Source: JBHIBD01 sp046758865
Lineage (GTDB): Bacteria; Planctomycetota; Brocadiia; Brocadiales; Bathyanammoxibiaceae
Direction of reading: 5' to 3'
Length of the DNA stretch: 21,953 nucleotides
NCBI GenBank assembly: GCA_046758865.1
Contig: JBHIBD010000034.1
Location: 1 to 21,953, forward strand
This document shows, one piece after another, positions 15,746 through 21,162 of this stretch (positions are counted from its first letter, which is position 1; every line of letters begins with the position of its first letter). The notes below the pieces were generated by a model that saw only the letters and a program-made list of their open reading frames with translations, did not search any database and was not told where the DNA came from. A program made the translations under genes and the position numbers.

Positions 15746-16278
15746 TTAAAATAATGATAGTGGACGATGAGGCCGTCATAACCGTGCAATTGGAGGAACG
15801 TCTGGAATCCATGGGATACGAGGTGGTAGGGACGGCCTCTTCGGGGGAAGAATCCATAAGCATGGCCAGAAGACTCAGACCTCATTTAATCCTGATGGAC
15901 ATTGTCATGCCGGGAAAGTTAGACGGTGTCAGTGCCGCCGAAATAATAAAAGCCGAACTTGACATTCCAGTTATATTCCTGACCGCCCATGTAGATGGTA
16001 GATTCGTAGAGAGGGCAAGGGAAGTGGGATCTTTTGGATATATTGTAAAACCGTTTAGTGAAGAGGGAATAAGAGCCGCCATTGAAATCGCCTTTTATAA
16101 AAATCTGTCAGAGCAGTCTGCGCGTGAGGCATATCACTCCGTGATAAATAAGCTTGTTGGTATCGTCTGCCGGGGCAACGGCGCCACTAGAGGCACGCAG
16201 CCAGGAGAGGAGTACTCTGAGTTGTGGAAATTAAGGGACTTGGGGAATGGTGTCAGGAATTACCCACCATTTCAATAA
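15742..16278 (+). CDS. Response regulator receiver protein, 3' end apparently frameshifted
   Basis: 178-aa protein with a CheY-like receiver in the first 120 residues: acidic pair D8/D9 in MIVDDEA, phosphoacceptor D53 in LILMDIVMP, T81 and K103 in YIVKPF. The start has GGGGGA before it and overlaps the kinase stop, so the pair is coupled. About 60 residues follow, ending KLRDLGNGVRNYPPFQ. In the +1 frame the bases after KLRDLG continue as MVSGITHHFNNILAIT, a histidine-kinase dimerisation motif. Dropping one G from the GGGG run at 16242-16245 restores a continuous KLRDLGMVSGITHHFNNILA. The product therefore looks like a receiver-kinase hybrid truncated by a one-base insertion. The receiver itself appears intact and probably works alone. 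Confidence 0.85.
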   Translation: MIKIMIVDDEAVITVQLEERLESMGYEVVGTASSGEESISMARRLRPHLILMDIVMPGKLDGVSAAEIIKAELDIPVIFLTAHVDGRFVERAREVGSFGYIVKPFSEEGIRAAIEIAFYKNLSEQSAREAYHSVINKLVGIVCRGNGATRGTQPGEEYSELWKLRDLGNGVRNYPPFQ

Positions 16279-16298
16279 TATCCTTGCAATAACCCATC
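16247..16298 (+). pseudogene. HisKA-like phosphoacceptor fragment out of frame with the receiver gene
   Basis: Reads MVSGITHHFNNILAITH, matching the H-box of hybrid kinases (typically GxAHDFNNLL). No ATPase domain follows: the match stops about 30 bases before the MITE-like element at 16330. It is a decayed continuation of the receiver gene. Confidence 0.6.
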
Positions 16299-16329
16299 AA
16301 CCGAAAATATTTTCTATATTCCTATATCT

Positions 16330-16464
16330 GAGACCTCTGAAAAATGCAAGACAAAGCAATCCCGTAAGTCGTGCGCACTAGAAAACATGAGATTGCTTCG
16401 CTTCGCTCGCAATGACGGTTCGTAGCATTGCTAGGCGTTCTTTTGGTAGTTTTTCAGAGCTCTC
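16330..16464. mobile_element. MITE-like element with terminal inverted repeats and target duplication
   Basis: A 135-bp segment bounded by 15-bp terminal inverted repeats, GAGACCTCTGAAAAA (16330-16344) and TTTTTCAGAGCTCTC (16450-16464), matching at 14 of 15 positions. Both ends are flanked by the direct repeat ATCT (16326-16329 and 16465-16468), the expected footprint of insertion with a 4-bp target duplication. It has no transposase, and the interior holds a REP-like palindrome. It would have been mobilised by a transposase supplied elsewhere in the genome. I saw no second copy in this window. Confidence 0.7.
16391..16416. repeat. REP-like palindromic unit
   Basis: Starts GATTGCTTCGC and ends GCTCGCAATGAC. 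From memory this resembles a dispersed palindromic repeat family (GTCATTGCGAGCGAAGC type) seen in several bacterial genomes. It lies inside the MITE-like element, and a related unit follows at 16545-16577. Confidence 0.55.
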
Positions 16465-16490
16465 ATCTGCCAGTTTGTGGTCAAGGTCCA

Positions 16491-16512
16491 CCGAAGGCAG
16501 ATCTGCCTTCGG
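16491..16512. repeat. Perfect 22-bp palindrome
   Basis: Two 11-bp halves, CCGAAGGCAGA and its exact complement, meet at 16501/16502. First of three strong palindromes after the MITE-like element. It could be a terminator stem, but no T tract follows. Confidence 0.7.
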
Positions 16513-16538
16513 CACGACGTGGCCTTTACCTATTCCTT

Positions 16539-16582
16539 CATTTGTCATTGCGAGGGGCGTAGCTCCGAGGCAATGACAAATG
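16539..16582. repeat. REP-like inverted repeat with 13-bp arms
   Basis: CATTTGTCATTGC (16539-16551) is exactly complementary to GCAATGACAAATG (16570-16582) around an 18-base centre. The GTCATTGCGAGG core relates it to the REP-like unit at 16391-16416. Confidence 0.65.
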
Positions 16583-16587
16583 TGGTC

Positions 16588-16613
16588 GCAGGGTGCGTCG
16601 AGACGCACCCTGC
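16588..16613. repeat. Perfect 12-bp inverted repeat, strong GC hairpin
   Basis: GCAGGGTGCGTC (16588-16599) is exactly complementary to GACGCACCCTGC (16602-16613) with only two bases between. It directly follows the REP-like repeat. It could act as a transcription barrier, but only TTATACC follows on the plus strand. Confidence 0.65.
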
Positions 16614-16643
16614 TTATACCATCCATTAAGAGGTGGTGCTTCC

Positions 16644-16790
16644 CTACCCCAGTTTTGGCCCTGTGCCGGCAAAGAGCCTCTTGATATTCTCCTTATGCCT
16701 GAAGATTATCAAGAGAGCTCCTGCGACCGATACACCCACGAGATATCTACCCTCACCAAAGAGACTTGGGTGGAGGTAATTATAGGGCAC
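16644..16790 (-). pseudogene. plsY: C-terminal remnant of glycerol-3-phosphate acyltransferase PlsY
   Basis: The minus-strand frame ends RYLVGVSVAGALLIIFRH then KENIKRLFAGTGPKLG and stops at 16644. This matches the conserved C-terminus of PlsY, the membrane enzyme acylating glycerol-3-phosphate, where a last transmembrane helix is followed by RHxxNIxRLLxGTE. Only about 45-50 residues are recognisable; further upstream the frame loses similarity (PRRHPSSGSRP) and the catalytic N-terminal loops are missing. The left boundary near 16790 is approximate. Confidence 0.55.
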
Positions 16791-16871
16791 CGGCCGAGAC
16801 CCCGACGATGGGTGCCTTCGGGGCGGCGGCCATTCCATACCCAAGTAGGGGTATTTAACATATATATACTG

Positions 16872-16899
16872 TTTTCACTAACAAAGAAAAGTTTATAAT
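16872..16899 (+). promoter_or_regulatory. Possible upstream promoter of the second small-gene pair
   Basis: TTTTCA (16872-16877), a 16-bp spacer and a perfect TATAAT (16894-16899) in an AT-rich stretch. The -35 is weak. It lies just upstream of a stronger promoter. Confidence 0.4.
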
Positions 16900-16917
16900 A
16901 CAAACACGAAAATTTCA

Positions 16918-16946
16918 TTGACAAATTACTAGCACGGCAATAAAAT
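16918..16946 (+). promoter_or_regulatory. Sigma-70-type promoter of the second small-gene pair
   Basis: A perfect TTGACA (16918-16923), a 17-bp spacer and TAAAAT (16941-16946). It is the best plus-strand promoter I found in the window. Transcription would start near 16953 and give a leader of about 180 bases that includes the repeated block at 17019-17121. Confidence 0.7.
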
Positions 16947-17018
16947 GACCTCGCTTTTCGTCGAGGGAACAATAAGCAATGGAGGGGTATCACGCCTCTT
17001 GTACCGCACTGAACATTA

Positions 17019-17121
17019 ATAATTCTTATAGTGGAGTACTTAAAAGAGAAACTACTTATCTTAGTCAACTCCCCACCAAATAAGAAGTTCACAAACTGTA
17101 GCCGCATGTAGAGCTTGCACC
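17019..17121 (+). repeat. Repeated leader block, copy A
   Basis: About 103 bp, starting ATAATTCTTATAGTGGAG and ending CTTGCACC, aligns along its length with 18451-18554 with scattered substitutions and one single-base gap. Both copies lie in untranslated DNA ahead of signalling genes. It may be a duplicated regulatory leader or simply part of a larger duplication. Confidence 0.75.
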
Positions 17122-17132
17122 TATAAGTTTGT

Positions 17133-17453
17133 GTGCCGCCAATATTTATCCATTATGGGGGCAGACAGGAGATGCGTAAAGGCACTGCGGAAAAATGTAG
17201 AGTCCTCCGCCCGGCGGTCAAGAAGCGGCTTATCGATGGGTTGGCTGCCCTGGAAGGCCGTTTTGTGGCGGCGAGAGACAGCTTGGCAAAGGGCAATGAG
17301 GCAGAATTTTTGAAAAACCTTTCACGGGCGAGGTTCGAGATAAACGAGCTATCCTTGTACTCAATGGCGGCGATTGCAGAGGACTGTAAAGTTTGGCGTG
17401 GGGAGAAAGACCTTAGAGAGAGAATAATCCAGGGTATCTCAGCGGCACTTTAG
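17133..17453 (+). CDS. Small helical protein, divergent CsoR-like (copy 2)
   Basis: 106-aa paralogue of the protein at 12716-13045. The two match closely from KCRVLRPAVK onward through LAKGNEAEFLKNLSRAR to the shared end IQGISAAL/MQGISAAL, and their DNA shares the block around GTCCTCCGCCCGGCGGTCAA. The N-termini differ because copy 2 carries extra bases after the conserved TTATCCATTATGG leader, shifting that ATG out of frame. Start options are GTG 17133 or ATG 17172 (GGAG directly abuts the latter). Function is unknown; a CsoR-like fold is inferred from alignment with the next gene. The stop is followed closely by the ribosome-binding site of the partner gene. Confidence 0.6.
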   Translation: MPPIFIHYGGRQEMRKGTAEKCRVLRPAVKKRLIDGLAALEGRFVAARDSLAKGNEAEFLKNLSRARFEINELSLYSMAAIAEDCKVWRGEKDLRERIIQGISAAL

Positions 17454-17472
17454 TGCAGTCGTGGAGGCAGAT

Positions 17473-17742
17473 ATGGCGGTAATCATGGACAGCGCAGAGA
17501 AAAGGGGACACATGAGTTCGCTCAGCCGGGTAGAGGGGCATACAAAGGGAATAAAAGGCATGGTTCACGGCGGTAGATGCATCTCGGACATCCTCCTCCA
17601 GCTCTCTGCGGTAAGGGCCGGCATTGTAAAGACACAGCTGCAAGTCCTAAAAGGCTGTTTAGGCGACAGGAGGTACTCGGTGGAGGAGTTAAAGAAGATG
17701 TCCAGAGTGTTAGTGCAGCCTCCTTCTAGAAGAGTGAAATAG
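17473..17742 (+). CDS. CsoR/FrmR-family (DUF156) regulator-like protein (copy 2)
   Basis: 89-aa paralogue of 13081-13338, keeping SLSRVEGHTKGIKGMV, the GGRCISDILLQLSAVRAG core and ELKKMSRVLV. The two Cys near the C-terminus of copy 1 (DEEC and KKMC) are Tyr and Ser here, leaving one Cys in alpha-2 and one in LKGCLG. The two copies thus probably differ in ligand or redox behaviour. ATG 17473 is chosen because GGAGG sits 5 bases before it; the frame opens at GTG 17461, and ATG 17485 corresponds to the copy 1 start. Part of the duplicated pair, probably co-transcribed from the promoter at 16918. Confidence 0.75.
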   Translation: MAVIMDSAEKRGHMSSLSRVEGHTKGIKGMVHGGRCISDILLQLSAVRAGIVKTQLQVLKGCLGDRRYSVEELKKMSRVLVQPPSRRVK

Positions 17743-17841
17743 AACTTTTTTGGGTGGGGAATTGGATATGCTAGAACTTGGTGTCCCAGCACCGGCCAAT
17801 AGAATCCAGGCGCAAACGGGTAGGGAAGGGGGGAGAAAGAG

Positions 17842-18435
17842 ATGAGGAAGAAAGAGGCTGAAGAAAGGCAATTATTATTGATATTAGATATTTCAAGAGA
17901 CATTGCCAGGAGGGACCCCTACACCTTTGACCATCAGCGGCAGGTGGCCGATCTCGCCCGTGCCATAGCAATGGAGATGGGCCTTTCGGAGGAGCGGGTT
18001 GAAGGAATCCGCATGGCCGGGCTCACCCACGATATAGGCAAGGTGTCTGTATCCGCTGAGATTCTCTGTAGGCCCGGTCCGGTGACCGAGGCCGAATACA
18101 ATATGATTAAAGCTCACCCCCAGGTCGGTTACGACATATTGAAGACGATAGAATTTCCATGGCCGATTGCCCAAATCGTGTTTCAACATCACGAAAGGAT
18201 AGATGGTTCCGGGTATACTGCAGGTCTATCGGATGGAGACATTATCCTGGAGGCAAGAATCCTGGGTGTAGCCGATGTTGTTGGGGCCATGTCCGCTCGC
18301 CGACCTTATCGGCCCGCCTTCGGTATAGACGAGGTACTGGAGGAAGTCTCGAAAAATAGGGGCGTCCTGTACGATTCCAACGCGGTGGATGTCTGCGTGA
18401 GACTTTTTACCGAGAAGGGGTTTGAGTGGAAGTAG
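17842..18435 (+). CDS. Stand-alone HD-GYP domain protein
   Basis: 197-aa cytoplasmic protein made almost entirely of an HD-GYP domain; characterised members hydrolyse cyclic di-GMP (some cGAMP). Expected residues are present: H31, the HD pair H63/D64 with K67 in THDIGK, H92 in AHPQVGYDIL, H116/H117 in QHHERIDGSGY and D145 in LGVADVVGAM. The GYP signature reads GYT (Thr126), a deviation that can affect partner binding in this family. No receiver or sensor domain precedes it, unlike its paralogue at 21163. The start has a GGGGGGAG ribosome-binding site. It follows the second small-gene pair in the same direction by 99 bp. Confidence 0.92.
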   Translation: MRKKEAEERQLLLILDISRDIARRDPYTFDHQRQVADLARAIAMEMGLSEERVEGIRMAGLTHDIGKVSVSAEILCRPGPVTEAEYNMIKAHPQVGYDILKTIEFPWPIAQIVFQHHERIDGSGYTAGLSDGDIILEARILGVADVVGAMSARRPYRPAFGIDEVLEEVSKNRGVLYDSNAVDVCVRLFTEKGFEWK

Positions 18436-18450
18436 TTACAAGGCACCGGG

Positions 18451-18554
18451 ATAATTCTTAGAGTGGAGCGCTTAAAGGGAAAACTACCAGTCTTAGTCAG
18501 TTGCCTGCCGAATAAAGAGTTCACAAATTGTAGCCAGCATGTAAAGTTTGCACC
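18451..18554 (+). repeat. Repeated leader block, copy B
   Basis: About 104 bp matching 17019-17121. It lies between the HD-GYP gene and the dCache kinase, roughly 190 bp ahead of the kinase start. The remaining intergenic DNA to 18746 shows no gene, and I found no strong promoter in it. Confidence 0.75.
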
Positions 18555-18746
18555 AAAACAGCGTATTAGGATAAGAGAGGTGCGACCGGTATGCAACGCC
18601 TTAAAGCCTCTGCACTCCTTTCCGTGAGCATGTTCACACCCCAACGAGTCTCTTTTCGTGCAAAAGTGGGTGAGACAAATTGCAATATATGAAATACCCC
18701 CACCGGGCGGTGCAGAGTAGATGTCGCGCGAAATAGAGGACGGGCA

Positions 18747-20630
18747 ATGAACGCATTCCAGTCAATCAGGGGCAGATTACTCATATTTGGACTCTGCATC
18801 TCGCTCATCCCCATTGCCTTAATTACAGCTCTATACTACCTCAATGCCAGGAATATGCTAAAGAAACAGACACTGGGCTGGCTGACGGCCATTGCAGAGT
18901 CAAGAAAGGTTCACGTCCTGTCTTTTGTGGAGGAAACAAAGGGTCAAACCGTAGCCTTCAGTTCCGATGGGTTTATAAGAGACAACCTTGAGAAAATCAA
19001 TCATGCCGAATTTCTTGACAAAGACGAAGCTGTCGTTGCCTTGAACAGATACCTCTCGGTGAACAGGAAGCCGCTAGACCGTCGTGTTGCTGCAATAGCC
19101 ATTATAGACCTTGATGGAAGAGTTGTCGCATCCACTAGTGAAACGTGGATTGGGAAGGACATGTCCGACCAGGAGGTGTTTACGCAGGCCATAGGTAAAA
19201 TCCACAGTGAAGCCTACATTGGTCGACCCCACCACTCCCCTTATCTGGATGCAAGTTGCATATTTATATCTGCGCCTATCACCTCAAAGGGTGGAGGTGA
19301 GAAGATAGGTGTTATTATCAATGCCTATGACCTTGCCGCCCTGAGTGAGATTACAGCCAACCGTGCCGGGATGGGCGATACCGGAGAGGTGTTGTTAGGG
19401 CAGAGAGACGGAGAGAATATCGTGTTCTTGACCTCTCTGCGGTATGCACTAGATTTGCCCCTCAGCCTGTCTGTCCCACTGGATTCCGTTGAGGCCGACG
19501 AACCCATGAGATTGGCGTTAGAAGGGGGTAGCGGGGCGCTCATAGCCCCTGATTACAGGCCTGTTGAGGTCGTGGCTGCTTATCAATATATCCCTTCCGT
19601 GGATTGGGGGCTGGTGGCAAAGATGGACAAGGCAGAGGTCTTTGCCCCCTTAAGGGTGTTAGGTGTGGTTGCTGTGGCTTTAGGGCTTACCTTTGCTGCT
19701 GCGGTCACCGGTATAGGGATTCTCTTTGCTATTTCAGCGTCAAGACCCATCAGAAAATTAACGGAGGTAACGAAGAAATTCGGAGAGGGGGAACTGGACT
19801 ACAGGCTGAAGGTAGCCCGAAAAGACGAGATAGGCGAGCTGGCCAACAGCTTTAACGCCATGGCAGGGGAGCTTTCACATGAAATCGCCGAGCATGAGCG
19901 GATAGAGGAAGAATTGAGGAAACAACGCGACCACCTTGAAAACCTTGCCAACGAGCTCACTGCCGTTAACAAGGAGCTGGAGTCATTCTGCCACGCCGTC
20001 TCGCACGACCTGCGCGCTCCGCTTAGGAGCATACAGGGCTTCAGCCGGGCGCTGGAGGAAGGCTACTCTGACAAGCTGGACCCGCAGGGCAGGGACGACC
20101 TCCGGCGCGTGCGTGCGACCAGCCAGCACATGGGGCAACTCATAGATGATTTACTGAATCTGTCTCGCATAACGCGCAGCGAGATGCACCGTGAGAAGGT
20201 AAATCTGAGTGTAATGGTGAAGACGCTAGCGAAGGAGTTTCAGGAGATGCAGCCGGAGCGCCAGGTGAAGTTCGTCATCATGGAGGAACTGGTCGCCAAT
20301 GGGGATAAGCGGCTGCTGCGGGTGGCGCTGAACAACATGTTGGATAATGCGTGGAAGTTTACAAGTAAGCATCCGAGCGCAAGGATAGAATTCGGCGTTA
20401 TAGAGCATAAGGGCAAGCCGGCGTATTTCATACGCGACGACGGTGCCGGCTTCGACATGGCCTACGTTGGCAAACTATTCGGCCCATTTCAGCGTCTCCA
20501 CTCGAAAGCTGAGTTCGAGGGCACCGGCATTGGGCTGGCCACCGTACAGCGCATCATCCACCGCCACGGCGGCCGTGTCTGGGCAGAAGGTGCAGTGGAG
20601 AAAGGCGCTACATTTTACTTCACACTTTAA
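18747..20630 (+). CDS. dCache-HAMP sensor histidine kinase
   Basis: 627-aa membrane kinase. Transmembrane segment 1 is at about 11-32; an extracytoplasmic sensor of about 270 residues with a dCache-like layout (AIAIIDLDGRVVASTSETWIG, then GMGDTGEVLLGQRDG) follows. Transmembrane segment 2 is at about 303-328, then a HAMP linker (SRPIRKLTEVTKKFGEGELD) and a coiled coil. The HisKA motif is FCHAVSHDLRAPLRSIQGF with His420 as phosphoacceptor, and the HATPase_c domain carries NNMLDNAWKFT, DDGAGFD and GTGIGLATVQRIIHRHGG. The kinase core resembles phytochrome-type kinases, which pair with Rcp1 receivers; an Rcp1-like gene follows 19 bp later. The ATG has GAGGACGGGCA before it. Its 5' end has a near-identical remnant at 13809. 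Confidence 0.95.
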   Translation: MNAFQSIRGRLLIFGLCISLIPIALITALYYLNARNMLKKQTLGWLTAIAESRKVHVLSFVEETKGQTVAFSSDGFIRDNLEKINHAEFLDKDEAVVALNRYLSVNRKPLDRRVAAIAIIDLDGRVVASTSETWIGKDMSDQEVFTQAIGKIHSEAYIGRPHHSPYLDASCIFISAPITSKGGGEKIGVIINAYDLAALSEITANRAGMGDTGEVLLGQRDGENIVFLTSLRYALDLPLSLSVPLDSVEADEPMRLALEGGSGALIAPDYRPVEVVAAYQYIPSVDWGLVAKMDKAEVFAPLRVLGVVAVALGLTFAAAVTGIGILFAISASRPIRKLTEVTKKFGEGELDYRLKVARKDEIGELANSFNAMAGELSHEIAEHERIEEELRKQRDHLENLANELTAVNKELESFCHAVSHDLRAPLRSIQGFSRALEEGYSDKLDPQGRDDLRRVRATSQHMGQLIDDLLNLSRITRSEMHREKVNLSVMVKTLAKEFQEMQPERQVKFVIMEELVANGDKRLLRVALNNMLDNAWKFTSKHPSARIEFGVIEHKGKPAYFIRDDGAGFDMAYVGKLFGPFQRLHSKAEFEGTGIGLATVQRIIHRHGGRVWAEGAVEKGATFYFTL

Positions 20631-20649
20631 CCGGACCTAACTGAGAAAT

Positions 20650-21162
20650 ATGGACAATATGAAGAACAAGAATAAAGCGAAGAACAAGAATCCAACGAAA
20701 AACAGAAACAAAGCGGAAGACAAAACCATCCTACTGGTGGAAGACAACCCCGATGACGTGGAGCTGACCCTGCGCGCATTGAGGAAAAATAAGATTAAGA
20801 ATGAGGTAGTGGTGGTGTGCGACGGGGTAGAGGCGCTGGACTATCTCTTCGCCTCCGGTGCATACGCTGGCCGTAACACAGACGTTATGCCGGTGGTCGT
20901 CCTGCTGGACTTGAAGATGCCCAGATTGGATGGACTTGAGGTGTTGCTAGCCATGCGCACCGACGAACGAACAAAACTCCTCCCCGTGGTCATTCTCACA
21001 TCCTCAGACGAGGAGAAAGACAAGATTGAAAGCTACGACCGGGGCGCCAACAGCTACGTCCGCAAACCGGTAGACTTCGAACAATTCTCCGAAGCAGTGC
21101 GGCAACTGGGGCTGTACTGGCTCCTCTTGAACGAGCCACCACCGACGGGAAAGGACATTTAG
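20650..21162 (+). CDS. Rcp1-type response regulator with Lys/Asn-rich N-terminus
   Basis: 170-aa single-receiver protein. Residues 26-150 form a receiver of the Rcp1 class (TILLVEDNPDDVELTLRAL), with acidic residues E31/D32, phosphoacceptor D87 in VVLLDLKMPRLDG, an LTSSDEE switch region and KPVDFEQF. Such proteins receive phosphate from phytochrome-type kinases, fitting the kinase immediately upstream. An unusual 25-residue N-terminal extension is made of repeating K, N and A residues and encoded by an A-rich near-repeat; family members normally begin directly at the receiver. An ATG at 20659 is another start, and no good ribosome-binding site marks either. The stop abuts the next start. Confidence 0.93.
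   Translation: MDNMKNKNKAKNKNPTKNRNKAEDKTILLVEDNPDDVELTLRALRKNKIKNEVVVVCDGVEALDYLFASGAYAGRNTDVMPVVVLLDLKMPRLDGLEVLLAMRTDERTKLLPVVILTSSDEEKDKIESYDRGANSYVRKPVDFEQFSEAVRQLGLYWLLLNEPPPTGKDI

Noticed and set aside
16593..17107. Open frames on both strands across the palindrome and leader region
   Set aside because: They run through inverted repeats and the promoter, have no plausible ribosome-binding sites, and only the PlsY-like stretch resembles a protein.
20650..20725. Short A-rich repeats as a CRISPR or tandem-repeat array
   Set aside because: Units are irregular, a few bases long, lack spacers and lie in the coding frame of the receiver gene.
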